From assembly GCF_004405125.1 (NCBI RefSeq), contig NZ_SORX01000001.1, positions 62,001-126,000 on the forward strand: a DNA stretch of 64,000 bases, written 5' to 3'. Shown in pieces: positions 39,864 through 48,577 of the stretch. Made by a program: the position numbers and the translations under genes. The stretch's first letter is position 1, and the number at the start of each line of letters is the position of its first letter. The notes under the pieces are model-generated. The model saw nothing but the letters and a program-made list of their open reading frames with translations, ran no database searches and was not told the origin of the DNA. This DNA is from Jeotgalibacillus salarius (GTDB lineage: Bacteria; Bacillota; Bacilli; Bacillales; Jeotgalibacillaceae).

Positions 39864-40655
39864 ATTACGACTTTTACAGAAATCAAAAGCAGGGTTACTT
39901 TAAGTGATTTTTGGATTTTCATTGCAGGTCAATGTAAGTCCGCAATGTTTCCAGTCTACATCTTTCTTTGCCTTGGATTGACGCAGACCTTAGACTTACC
40001 TTTTTTCGCCCGGTATGACTGGCTGCTATTCTTATGTCTGCTCATGCAGGTATTAATGGTTCGCTTTGGGGTTGAAAGTCTGGATGAACTAAAGGTGATC
40101 ACTGTTTTTCATTTAATCGGATTAGTGATGGAGATTTTCAAAGTAAACATGGGGTCATGGAGTTATCCGGAGGAAGCATTTTTTAAAGTATATGGCGTTC
40201 CTTTATTCAGCGGATTTATGTATGCAAGTGTTGCGAGCTATCTGTGTCAGTTTTGGCGAAGGTTTGATGTGGTACTAATTAAATGGCCCTCACTGCTTCT
40301 TGCAGTCCCGTTGGCAGGAGCGATTTATCTGAACTTCTTTACTCACCACTACATGATGGACTTTCGCTGGGTTTTATTTGTGCTTGTAGCCCTGACATTT
40401 TATCAGGCTCAGCTGACCTTTAAAGTGAATCGTCTTTACTTTAAAATTCCCATTTTAATGTTCTTTCTGCTGATTGGATTTTTAATATGGATTGGAGAGA
40501 ACATCGCTACTTTCCTGGGTGCGTGGCAGTACCCCAATCAACATGAAGCATGGGAATTAGTGCATGTAGGAAAGATCAGTTCCTGGCTGTTGCTGATGAT
40601 CGTGAGTTTTTTGATTGTGGCAAACTTGAAGGTTGTAAAATCTAATCTTTGTTAA
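39864..40655 (+). CDS. DUF817 family membrane protein, apparent ATT start codon
   Basis: An integral membrane protein with 7-8 hydrophobic segments and the DUF817 blocks ELKVITVFHLIGLVMEIFKVNMGSW, GVPLFSGFMYASVASYLCQFWRR and IYLNFFTHHYMMDFRW; function unknown. The first ATG (39945) would remove the conserved N-terminal stretch SDFWIFIAGQCKSAMFPVY. Back to the in-frame TGA at 39849-39851 no ATG, GTG, TTG or CTG exists, but ATT at 39864 lies 8 bases after GAGGGG, giving 263 residues, the family length. ATC at 39858 is too close to that site. Confidence 0.8.
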   Translation: MTTFTEIKSRVTLSDFWIFIAGQCKSAMFPVYIFLCLGLTQTLDLPFFARYDWLLFLCLLMQVLMVRFGVESLDELKVITVFHLIGLVMEIFKVNMGSWSYPEEAFFKVYGVPLFSGFMYASVASYLCQFWRRFDVVLIKWPSLLLAVPLAGAIYLNFFTHHYMMDFRWVLFVLVALTFYQAQLTFKVNRLYFKIPILMFFLLIGFLIWIGENIATFLGAWQYPNQHEAWELVHVGKISSWLLLMIVSFLIVANLKVVKSNLC

Positions 40656-40658
40656 AGT

Positions 40659-40735
40659 CGGCTGTTGATTTCCGCTTCAGGCGGACGCTTTCCGCGGCCG
40701 GGCGCAGGAGTCACCGCCTTACGCTACAATCACCA
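40659..40735 (-). repeat. Dispersed intergenic palindromic repeat, copy R10, core deleted
   Basis: Retains the outer arms (CTGTTGATTTCCGCTTCAGG, GGAGTCACCGCCTTACGCTAC) but lacks the CCTCCTC...GGGGTCTCA core. Confidence 0.65.
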
Positions 40736-40808
40736 GTTTTGCATAAACAACAATGAACTTTAACTAAGCCAAAATCTAAAATTAAATAATTTTTATGAGA
40801 GGTGCATG

Positions 40809-41300
40809 ATGAAAAAAGGATCCACTCTTTTACTTAAATTAACCCTATTTGTTCTTGCAATACCTATTTTAATCGTGTGCGTGTACGCATTTCCGGTTCT
40901 GGTGTTTGATGTGATTGATCAGGCATTAGCAGGTGAAACATTAGCGATTGTATTACTCGGATTCATTCTGATTATGTATGCAGCGGCGATCCCCTATTTT
41001 CTCTCTTTGTATCAGGCATTCAAATTACTTTTAAATATTGATAAAAATCGGGCATTTTCAGCTCAGTCTGTCATCTCTTTAAAGCTGATTAAAAAAAATG
41101 CAGTGCTCATTAGTTTGCTTTTTTCAATGGCGTTGCCGTTCATTGTGGTAGTGGCACGTTCGGATGATACCCCGGGATTTATATTAATAGGCATCATTAT
41201 CGTTGGCGCCTCACTGGTAATCGGTGTTTTTGCCGCTATACTCGAAAAACTCCTGTGGGAAGCAATCGAATTGAAAAGGGAAAATGAATTAACAATATGA
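40809..41300 (+). CDS. DUF2975 family membrane protein
   Basis: A 163-residue protein with four predicted membrane segments and the DUF2975 layout (PYFLSLYQAFKLLLNIDKNRAFSAQSVISLKLIKKNA). Function unknown; in Firmicutes it is regularly followed by a small YozG-like Cro/CI regulator, as here. Start at the second ATG, with AGAGG 6 bases upstream. Confidence 0.85.
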   Translation: MKKGSTLLLKLTLFVLAIPILIVCVYAFPVLVFDVIDQALAGETLAIVLLGFILIMYAAAIPYFLSLYQAFKLLLNIDKNRAFSAQSVISLKLIKKNAVLISLLFSMALPFIVVVARSDDTPGFILIGIIIVGASLVIGVFAAILEKLLWEAIELKRENELTI

Positions 41301-41310
41301 GGTGAAATGA

Positions 41311-41514
41311 ATGATCATCATTAATATCGATGTGATGTTAGCAAAGAGAAAAATGAGCGTAACTGAGCTGTCAGAAAAAGTTGGCATCACAATGGCAAAC
41401 CTTTCAATTTTAAAAACTGGAAAAGCTAAAGCAATCCGTTTTTCTACGCTTGAAAGGATATGCAGCGCACTACATTGTCAGCCCGGTGACATTATTGAAT
41501 ACAAAGAGAAATGA
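41311..41514 (+). CDS. YozG-like Cro/CI-type HTH regulator
   Basis: A 67-residue single helix-turn-helix (MSVTELSEKVGITMANLSILKTGKAKAIRFSTLERICSALHCQPGDIIEY), the YozG type that pairs with DUF2975 proteins. 10 bases after the DUF2975 stop; GAGGTGAAATGA gives the ribosome site. Confidence 0.88.
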   Translation: MIIINIDVMLAKRKMSVTELSEKVGITMANLSILKTGKAKAIRFSTLERICSALHCQPGDIIEYKEK

Positions 41515-41527
41515 ATGAGGTGATTGG

Positions 41528-41593
41528 ATGAAGAGTATTGTGCTGGATGTGGACAGTTTGAATAACAATTCACCTTTGAATTTTCAATCATGA
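41528..41593 (+). CDS. Possible 21-codon peptide or gene remnant
   Basis: ATG with GAGGTGAT 3-10 bases upstream, coding for a short peptide starting MKSIVLDVDSLNN. No similarity recognised. It may be the start of a decayed third gene of the DUF2975/YozG operon. Confidence 0.25.
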   Translation: MKSIVLDVDSLNNNSPLNFQS

Positions 41594-41681
41594 CATTAAG
41601 TGTATATATTGGTTTACCTGAGCTTTAAAGATCTCTGAACAGTTGTTTATCTTCAGGTCTTTATTTTGCATGGAGGAAATT

Positions 41682-42497
41682 ATGAATGAATCAGATTTTA
41701 TCTACTTAATCAAAATCGTTATCATTGGCTTAGTACAGGGTCTCACAGAACCGATCCCTGTATCCTCAAGCGGTCATGTAATGATTGCCAGTGAATTATT
41801 GGGACTGGGCGAACAGGGATTCACCTTTGTCATCTTAACCAATACCGCATCACTTATAGCTATACTCATGATATACAGAAGAGATATTATCAGGCTGATT
41901 GTAAACTCGATCAGTTATCTGAAAACAAAAGAATCAGATTATAAAAATGATTTTCAGTTCATCAGATTTTTAATCCTTGCAACATTTCCTGCCGGAATAC
42001 TCGGGCTGCTGCTGAATGACTTCATTGCTGAACAAACGAGTATGACAACCATCGCACTGATGTTATTCATGACAGGAATTGCTTTGTGGCTGATAAAGGA
42101 TATAAAAGGAAGGAAAGATGAAGGTGATATTTATGCCAGAGATTCGCTGCTCGTCGGGTTTGGTCAGTCTCTTGCACTTATTCCGGGCATCAGTCGTTCC
42201 GGCGCAACGATCATCTCTTCAATCGCAGTTGGAATGAATCAGGATACAGCACTAAGGTTTTCATTTTTGCTATATATACCCATCAGTCTTGCCGGTGTTG
42301 TTCTTGGATTGTCTAATTTTGTGAACGAGCCGGATAAATCAAATCTCGCAGCCCCATATCTATTAGCATTTTTTACGACACTGCTTATGACTTACATCGC
42401 AATGAAATGGTTTATTAGCGTTTTGAAAAATGGAAAGCTTTTATACTTTTCTTATTATTGTTTTATTGTGGGAACGTTACTTTTCATGTTTTATTAA
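41682..42497 (+). CDS. uppP: Undecaprenyl-diphosphatase UppP (BacA)
   Basis: Membrane phosphatase that recycles undecaprenyl pyrophosphate for cell-wall synthesis and gives bacitracin resistance. Both catalytic blocks are present: GLTEPIPVSSSGHVMIA (residues about 17-33) and PGISRSGATI (about 170-180). Eight membrane segments, 271 residues. GGAGG precedes the ATG at 41682 at the right distance. A weak hairpin (ACCTGA / TCAGGT with CTTTATTTT, about 41610-41670) in the leader may be an attenuator. Last host gene left of the island. Confidence 0.94.
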   Translation: MNESDFIYLIKIVIIGLVQGLTEPIPVSSSGHVMIASELLGLGEQGFTFVILTNTASLIAILMIYRRDIIRLIVNSISYLKTKESDYKNDFQFIRFLILATFPAGILGLLLNDFIAEQTSMTTIALMLFMTGIALWLIKDIKGRKDEGDIYARDSLLVGFGQSLALIPGISRSGATIISSIAVGMNQDTALRFSFLLYIPISLAGVVLGLSNFVNEPDKSNLAAPYLLAFFTTLLMTYIAMKWFISVLKNGKLLYFSYYCFIVGTLLFMFY

Positions 42498-42533
42498 CGT
42501 TCTCTGAGATAGCGTTAAAAAGGTAATAAAAGA

Positions 42534-42666
42534 CAAATAAAAAACCACCAAATAATCATTTGGTGGAGACGGTGGGAGTCGAACCCACGTCCAGAAACTT
42601 CAATACTTAAGCTTCTACGAGCGTAGTCAGCCTATTCGCATTTCACCGTAACTTATGCCAACTGAC
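42534..42666 (-). repeat. Island attachment site (distal): displaced ssrA 3' end, direct repeat
   Basis: Positions 42561-42666 are identical to the last 106 bases of ssrA (53129-53234); including the terminator the match is 130/133. This is the original tmRNA 3' end, pushed away when the element integrated and replaced it. It lacks the tmRNA 5' half and tag frame, so it is not a gene. Confidence 0.95.
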
Positions 42667-42919
42667 TTGAAGCTTCTGATATATAGTTTTTTAGCATTAG
42701 GGAGTATAACTTTTTTACGAACTCGGTTCAATTCCTTGTTTACAATTATAACACACCGATTTGTGCTGGTATAAGCAGAATTTAAAAACCTATTTCTAAA
42801 TACTTTTTGGGGACTCTATACAATATTTCTAACTGATTTAGCCTACTATATGTCGCATTTAAGTTTTGTAAGTTTGTTAAACCGTAATTATGTTTAACCT
42901 TCTTAACAAATCATTGCTT
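42667..42919. other. Island left end, no gene recognised
   Basis: AT-rich. A 7-bp inverted repeat (GTTAAAC / GTTTAAC, about 42874-42897) may terminate the gene to its right. Short stretches read like a protein C-terminus on the minus strand, but no family is recognised. Confidence 0.4.
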
Positions 42920-43777
42920 TTATACTTTGACTAAATTGTGCATTGCTTTAATTCTTTCTCTTAATCTGCTTTCTAAGTCATTTTCATCAGACCAGACTAT
43001 AGTATTAATTTGACTCACATCAAAATGGTTGTTTTTAAAATCTTCTTTTTCACAGCTTAAAATGACTTGTTTCTTTAATGCCAGTGCATAACCAGCTTCA
43101 AGATAAACGCCTCTTTTTTGCTCGGTTAAATCACTGATCACAAATTCTGCCTTTTCAATTTCGCTAAAAATCTCTGGAACAATTTGATTATTGTGTTCTT
43201 TCGAGTCAATAAACATTGGTTCATACCCAAAATCTCTTACTACATTAGCAATAGATTTCCGGGCTTTTAGCATTTCTTCACCAAAAGACATAGCAATAAA
43301 AACTGATGATTTACTATAGTCAATTTCAATTTTATATTCCTTTAACTCTCTTATAATTAATTGTTGTATAGAAGTAATACTTACCCAATGATTATTACTC
43401 GAAGCTATTAGTAACATTGCAACCAAAAAATTTTTTTCATTAAGTTTCTTTATAAAATCCCATATTTCATCGAATTTAACATAGCTGTAACTCTCACCGT
43501 GATTATCAAATATTATTTCAGTACCCTTTTGAAAATTTAACTTATCGCTTCCTAAACCCAATTCACTCAAAATACTTATAGCTAGTTGAGCAGGAAACTC
43601 AACCGCTCCAGAATATACAAAATATGGCATCTTTCCGTAATTTGCTTCTTCATCCTGACGCTCAAAATCAATTAACATCCTTTTATGCCCTATTTTATTT
43701 TGCATACTTATTTTGAAATCTTTTAAATCTTCTTCTTTACCAGATAGACTATAAACGCTTTTTTTTAATTTCCCCAT
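42920..43777 (-). CDS. Unknown N-terminal region fused to a TIR-like / nucleoside deoxyribosyltransferase-like domain
   Basis: 285 residues. Residues about 157-280 look like the nucleoside 2-deoxyribosyltransferase/TIR-like fold common in bacterial conflict effectors: strand SSVFIAMSFGEEM, GYEPMFIDSKEHNNQI, AEFVISDLTEQKRGVYLEAGYALALKK with Glu227 as a candidate catalytic residue, then FDVSQINTIVW. The first 150 residues are unrecognised and may sense or regulate. No membrane segment. It lies alone, 354 bases from the ABC-3C operon on the same strand. NAD or nucleotide cleavage is inferred only. Confidence 0.65.
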   Translation of the reverse strand: MGKLKKSVYSLSGKEEDLKDFKISMQNKIGHKRMLIDFERQDEEANYGKMPYFVYSGAVEFPAQLAISILSELGLGSDKLNFQKGTEIIFDNHGESYSYVKFDEIWDFIKKLNEKNFLVAMLLIASSNNHWVSITSIQQLIIRELKEYKIEIDYSKSSVFIAMSFGEEMLKARKSIANVVRDFGYEPMFIDSKEHNNQIVPEIFSEIEKAEFVISDLTEQKRGVYLEAGYALALKKQVILSCEKEDFKNNHFDVSQINTIVWSDENDLESRLRERIKAMHNLVKV

Positions 43778-44131
43778 TTATATTTCTCCTCACATTACTC
43801 AATTACTAAATTAAAAATTCTTTTAAATAAACCACGTAGCAACAAACTTTTAATAACTCGTTTCATTAAACTCAACTAGTGAAACGGTATATTAGCACTT
43901 CTAAAAACACTATCTTGTTATAGTTCGATTCATATTTTCATACGAAGTAATAATATTGAAAAACCCAGTGCTTTTACGGATTTATAAGTGTTTCTTTTTT
44001 TATGTCTTTTTCCCACAAATATGTTTAAAGTCTAGTTAAATTCAAGGTTTTTACGAGAGTCTTTCGAGCTTAAAATAAGTATTGCTTAAATACTTCTAGT
44101 TAAAAGTCTAAGATAATATAAATAATATTTT
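43778..44131. other. AT-rich gap between the TIR-like gene and the ABC-3C operon
   Basis: No gene seen. One inverted repeat (CGTTTCA / TGAAACG, about 43858-43885) could be an operator or weak terminator. Confidence 0.4.
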
Positions 44132-46024
44132 CTAATAGGGATTTCCTTCTGTATCAAATCTAATTAGTGCATTCCCCCCATTAAATTCACTATCAACTAA
44201 ATAAAAATTCTCTAGTTCCGCATCAACCCATATTGATTTAGGAATATGTTCAAGTACAATTATTTGAAAGTCGGTGTTCAATTCCTTATTTACATAAGTT
44301 ATAAAATTGTTGATAACAGTCATAGCAATTGTTATTTTGTTTCTATCAGAGTTCACTATTTCATTCCAGCTTTTTTTCTGTTCGCTATTATCTTCTCCAA
44401 AATAAGGTCTACTCGGCTGATCTAATATTATCCACTGAGGAACATAAGGAGAGCCTTGTCTGATTATTAATTCATGAAGTCCAAAAAAGAAACAAAGATG
44501 TAAAAATAAATGATTAGAACTACTCCCTACCTTACTAGGATGGATAGATTTTGGCTTTCTCAATGAAAGCCTCTTTCCTTTATATATAAAATTAGATCTA
44601 TATCCACTGTATATACCTAAAGCTGCACTACTTTGATCTAAATAATTTTGTATTAACTCATCTAATAAGTTTAGAATAGACTCTCTTCTTTCTGTATAAT
44701 CCACAATTGATTCCTCAAGTTCATTTTTCATTTCTTTTTTATCTTTCAATAATGCTTCAATGATTTGTCTATCTTCCGAATCATCCCATTGTTTTTCATA
44801 TAGTGATAATTTAGCTTTCATTTCACCAATAAACATTATTTTATCTATTTCATTCTTAGTCTGCTTACTATTTAATGGGACCTCTGTAATTTGGTCATTT
44901 ATAGATTCTAATTGCTCTTCATATTCCTTAATTTTTTTACTAATATTAAAATTTAAAGGCGGCTTCCCCTTTATGTTCTCATTAATTTGTTCAAACTCTT
45001 CGCTTAAATTTTTTATTAATAAGTTCAAGTCTGGCAAGTCTAGAAAATTATAATAATTTTTTTTAATTACCTCAATTGGCTTTAAACTATCTAAATTATT
45101 TTTCTCTATATTTTTATAATTTTCATATTCACTCTTAAATCTTTTGAGATTTCTTATTTTTCTAATTAGAGAGTTCTTTTTACTTTTCAACTTATTAACT
45201 TTGTCTAAATTATAATCTATATTTTCTTCCTTATAATTCTCAACAATTTCTTTTAATTTTGGTAATATACTATTTTGGTCTATTTCAGTATACCCAATTA
45301 AATTATATTTTTTCGCTAATTGGAACAAATCTATAAGATTGTCATTAAATACATTTAGTTCTTTATCTATTAAGTTTAGTTTTTTTGTCAGAGCATTTAC
45401 TTCTTGATCCAATTTTTTTACTTTTTCCCGCATTCCTATATTTCTTTCAGACTCTATCCCTATTGCTAGATCAAAAATCCTCTCTAATGCTTCTCTATAC
45501 TTGTCATCATTTTGATTATCAAAAAATACTTCACTATGTGAGATGACGTCTCCTGATTGAGTATTAAACATAAAAAAATATCTAGGAGAGATCTTACTAC
45601 CCAAAGAGATTTTCTTACCCCCATACGGAAAAACAGTATTTTCTGTTATGCTAAATTCTTTATCAATAATTACCTTTAAATCTTTTTCTTCAATATTACT
45701 TTTAGGATTTCTAGGGATACCTCCTCTAGGTGAGAAAAAGTATTCTTTTGACACTACCCTATCTTGTATTGCCCCTCTAGCAACAGTATAATTCTTATCA
45801 TTTATATTGTATTTAATACCATACCATTTTACATTCTCATTTATTCTTTCTTCAGTAATATTAGGCTTACTGGAAAAGAAACAATAATCAATAATACTTA
45901 TTATTTCAGATTTACCAGTCCCGCTTTCCCCCGTTATAATATTTACCTTATTATTTTCAAATTCCAATTCTCTTATTTTGCCGTTATTAAACCACAAAAT
46001 TAGTTTATTAATATGAAATCTCAT
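44132..46024 (-). CDS. ABC-3C system ATPase (DUF3732, SMC-like ABC ATPase)
   Basis: 630 residues. Walker A is GESGTGKS (32-39); the middle (about 200-450) is long, charged and predicted coiled coil, as in SMC/RecN-like ATPases; a signature-like VGSSSNHLFLHL is at 499-510 and the DUF3732 Walker B block WIILDQPSRPYF at 531-542, with Gln after Asp in place of the usual Glu. DUF3732 proteins are the ATPase of ABC-three-component systems in the Aravind-group classification. Its start overlaps the middle-component stop by 4 bases. Confidence 0.88.
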   Translation of the reverse strand: MRFHINKLILWFNNGKIRELEFENNKVNIITGESGTGKSEIISIIDYCFFSSKPNITEERINENVKWYGIKYNINDKNYTVARGAIQDRVVSKEYFFSPRGGIPRNPKSNIEEKDLKVIIDKEFSITENTVFPYGGKKISLGSKISPRYFFMFNTQSGDVISHSEVFFDNQNDDKYREALERIFDLAIGIESERNIGMREKVKKLDQEVNALTKKLNLIDKELNVFNDNLIDLFQLAKKYNLIGYTEIDQNSILPKLKEIVENYKEENIDYNLDKVNKLKSKKNSLIRKIRNLKRFKSEYENYKNIEKNNLDSLKPIEVIKKNYYNFLDLPDLNLLIKNLSEEFEQINENIKGKPPLNFNISKKIKEYEEQLESINDQITEVPLNSKQTKNEIDKIMFIGEMKAKLSLYEKQWDDSEDRQIIEALLKDKKEMKNELEESIVDYTERRESILNLLDELIQNYLDQSSAALGIYSGYRSNFIYKGKRLSLRKPKSIHPSKVGSSSNHLFLHLCFFFGLHELIIRQGSPYVPQWIILDQPSRPYFGEDNSEQKKSWNEIVNSDRNKITIAMTVINNFITYVNKELNTDFQIIVLEHIPKSIWVDAELENFYLVDSEFNGGNALIRFDTEGNPY

Positions 46025-46530
46025 AATTTCACCCTCAATTGAAGATATAAATTTTCTACATCATCTTCTAATAATTTTGCAACGGTTGGAGATGCTGCTA
46101 TAATTTTTTTAGCTCGTAATCCCAATTTAGAAGTCTGTTCTATAGAATAGAAGTCTTTTTTTTCTGATATTTTAATATTATTTTCACTGAATTCAATTAC
46201 ATTTATTGAATTTAATATGGAGATTGAATTTATAGAATTAAGCATTAAAGAATAAAAACGTTCATTAAAGTTTGAAACGAGCTCAGGTTTTCTAATGACT
46301 AATTGTTCAATACTTTTCAAATCCGTATTTGCTCTGTTTATGTAACTTAAAAAACCGTTATGACACATCAGAGGAATTATAAGCATAGCTTTTGCCGAAC
46401 TGATAGTTTTAGATTGACTGAGTACATTATATATTGCTACACACCCTATAAGTTCGTTGTTATATAAATTTGATCCTGCAATTGAAGAATTAAAATCTTC
46501 TGTCATCACATTGCTCGCTATGTTAGCCAT
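46021..46530 (-). CDS. ABC-3C system middle component
   Basis: 169 residues, a small helical protein placed between the nuclease-type CTD protein and the DUF3732 ATPase, the diagnostic position of the ABC-3C middle component (NNELIGCVAIYNVLSQ, LMCHNGFLSYINRAN; C-terminal SPTVAKLLEDDVENLYLQLRV). The frame also opens at a TTG at 46557; the ATG at 46530, behind AGAGAGGT, is preferred. Sequence similarity within this family is low, so the call leans on context. Overlaps both neighbours by 4-8 bases. Confidence 0.78.
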   Translation of the reverse strand: MANIASNVMTEDFNSSIAGSNLYNNELIGCVAIYNVLSQSKTISSAKAMLIIPLMCHNGFLSYINRANTDLKSIEQLVIRKPELVSNFNERFYSLMLNSINSISILNSINVIEFSENNIKISEKKDFYSIEQTSKLGLRAKKIIAASPTVAKLLEDDVENLYLQLRVKL

Positions 46531-47809
46531 CAACTTTATACCTCTCTTTCCAACCAAAATACCATCCTATAGAGGGCTTATCCGATAAAAGATAAATATA
46601 ACCATTACTCAATCTAGCATCTAATTCCGTTTCATCTATCTTCAAAGACATTCCTAGGGTCCCATAATAACAATCAATAGCTGATTCAATTAATTCTTCT
46701 TGATCTATATCATCTAATTTAACTCTTCTTAACTTTCTTCTAATTTTAGAATGGATGTTATTAAAATGATTATCCCATTTTTTTATTACATCCTGTTCAA
46801 ATTTATCTTTCTGTTCTTCTGTTATATCTACGTCTTGAATCCATTGCTCTAAATTATTATGCATTAAATATTTACAAGTGAAAATTTCAACTATCTTATC
46901 TTCAAAATCTTCATCTTCTGGATTTATAACTTCTATATCGATAAGTTGTTTTATTGAAGTATGTTTTTCAGGATCAGCAGGTTTGTTGTGTTTTGGATTA
47001 TTTAATCTAATTGGTAACTTTCTACTCCTACCCAATTCAAAGTATTTTGTAAATCTTTTATGGTATTCAGAAAAAGTTAATATTACTTTGTTTCCATCTT
47101 TTACTTCATCATAAATTAGTTTTCTAAGACTACTATCTACCGCTTTAAATACATCTTCAAGTCTGGTGTCATTTACATTTTTTTCTTTAATTCTTAACTT
47201 AGCTAGATTGATTAAATCATCAACATTATTTTTGACTTCTAAATTTCTCAAAAAAGGCTCTAACCATGTATCATCTTGTTTTAATAATTTTTTTATATAG
47301 CAATCCGTAACTGAACTATTCTTACCTTTTTTAACCTTAGATAAATCCGCTAAATAGTCTCTAATATTATTAATACTAATATTTCCTTTTTGGAATTCTT
47401 CTATATTTATGAAAAACAGATTGGATGAAGTTATTGACTTATTTGTTACTAAAATAAAGCTAGTATTTAATATGTATTTTAATTGCTCCTTCAATTCCTT
47501 TCTTCCCTCAGTTTTATCGTTAATCATTTCAATCCAATTAGAAATTGTCTTCCACAAATCAATATCTTTTTCAGAAAGATTGCTTATTCCTCCACTAGCT
47601 TTTGTTACAACTGAATGTTTCAATTGAATTAATATTTGTTTTCCATCAGCTTTATCGATATGAACATCATCACGCACTTCATATCCAACAGACTCTTCAC
47701 TTTCAATTTTTAATACTTCATTTAAGAAGAAGTAATATTGATAATCGAATCCAATAGACTTGGATTCTGCTGAAGTCAATTCTTGAACAGACTTTTCTTT
47801 TTTACTCAC
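46523..47809 (-). CDS. ABC-3C C-terminal-domain protein with PD-(D/E)xK-type nuclease effector
   Basis: 428 residues. The N-terminal region has a restriction-endonuclease-like pattern: Glu44 (GYEVRDD), Asp48/Asp52 in DDVHID, then QLKHS with Gln62-x-Lys64. The remainder, ending with SNGYIYLLSDKPSIGWYFGWKERY, fits the conserved C-terminal module that links effectors to ABC-3C ATPases. The start is GTG with AGGAGGG 7 bases upstream. First gene of the three-gene operon. Expected role: DNA cleavage when the ATPase complex detects invasion (inference). Confidence 0.8.
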   Translation of the reverse strand: MSKKEKSVQELTSAESKSIGFDYQYYFFLNEVLKIESEESVGYEVRDDVHIDKADGKQILIQLKHSVVTKASGGISNLSEKDIDLWKTISNWIEMINDKTEGRKELKEQLKYILNTSFILVTNKSITSSNLFFINIEEFQKGNISINNIRDYLADLSKVKKGKNSSVTDCYIKKLLKQDDTWLEPFLRNLEVKNNVDDLINLAKLRIKEKNVNDTRLEDVFKAVDSSLRKLIYDEVKDGNKVILTFSEYHKRFTKYFELGRSRKLPIRLNNPKHNKPADPEKHTSIKQLIDIEVINPEDEDFEDKIVEIFTCKYLMHNNLEQWIQDVDITEEQKDKFEQDVIKKWDNHFNNIHSKIRRKLRRVKLDDIDQEELIESAIDCYYGTLGMSLKIDETELDARLSNGYIYLLSDKPSIGWYFGWKERYKVDG

Positions 47810-47897
47810 TATTAGCCCTCCTAAACTACGTAAAAATTTATGTTTTACATTCTTTCCACCTAATTCATTGCTATAATAAAGGTAAAATTATAGTTAA

Positions 47898-47906
47898 ATT
47901 ATACCA
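47898..47906 (-). promoter_or_regulatory. Extended -10 promoter candidate of the ABC-3C operon
   Basis: TGGTATAAT (TG-n-TATAAT) on the minus strand, about 90 bases upstream of the GTG start; a second TATAAT follows closely. No good -35 is seen, as allowed for extended -10 promoters. Confidence 0.4.
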
Positions 47907-48082
47907 TACTTAAATAATCATAAAAGACTTATTTAATTTTAGTTAGATGAAAATACAGTATTGATAAATTTATATCTAGCTTCTGAAAATTTAATAAATA
48001 AATTAAAATGTTAAAATAGTATAGAGTTGTTGATCTAAATATTGTCCTATACGACTCATTATTAAGTAACGGGTAAAGTAAA

Positions 48083-48116
48083 AATCCTTACTGTATTAAA
48101 CGGTAAGGACAAATTT
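48083..48116 (-). terminator. Hairpin terminator after the resolvase fragment
   Basis: TCCTTAC and GTAAGGA pair, followed by TTTTTAC on the minus strand. Confidence 0.55.
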
Positions 48117-48129
48117 GTGTGATAGCATG

Positions 48130-48577
48130 TTACCATTCATCGCTGGATTGACCTGCTACTTTCTTCTTTTTTATTTCAGCATATATAGTTGAACGTGGAA
48201 CGTCTGTAAGCTTGGAAATATCATTAACACTCATTCCATTGTGTGCCCGCTCATTATACAAAACCATAGCACGTTCTATATTCTTCTTAGGTTTGCTCGG
48301 TCTTCCCATATGTTTACCTTTTAACTTTGCTCTCTCTCTTCCTTCTGCTGTTCTTTCTTTGATTAAGGTACGTTCAAACTGTCCTATAGCCCCAAGCATT
48401 GTAAACATCAACTCACCAGATGGAGTGGAGAAATCAATATTCTCCTTTATGAATACGAGCCCAATCTTCCTATCCTTTAACTCACTAGCAATCATTTGAA
48501 GATCAAGAGTTGACCTAGCTAATCGATCAATTTTTGATACAACTAGCTTATCTTTATAGATCACTATTCCGTCCTTA
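48130..48577 (-). pseudogene. Serine resolvase/invertase, 5'-truncated
   Basis: Encodes the C-terminal two thirds of a small serine recombinase: [68 protein letters not shown] and a C-terminal HTH (MSVNDISKLTDVPRSTIY). The N-terminal YARVST segment with the catalytic Ser is missing. The open frame continues to 48645 only by reading out of frame through a group II intron RT fragment, so the apparent 171-residue ORF is a chimera and cannot catalyse recombination. Confidence 0.88.

Noticed and set aside
42561-42666. Second tmRNA or tRNA gene
   Set aside because: Only the 3' 106 bases of ssrA are present; no 5' acceptor strand, tag frame or promoter. It is the displaced attachment site.
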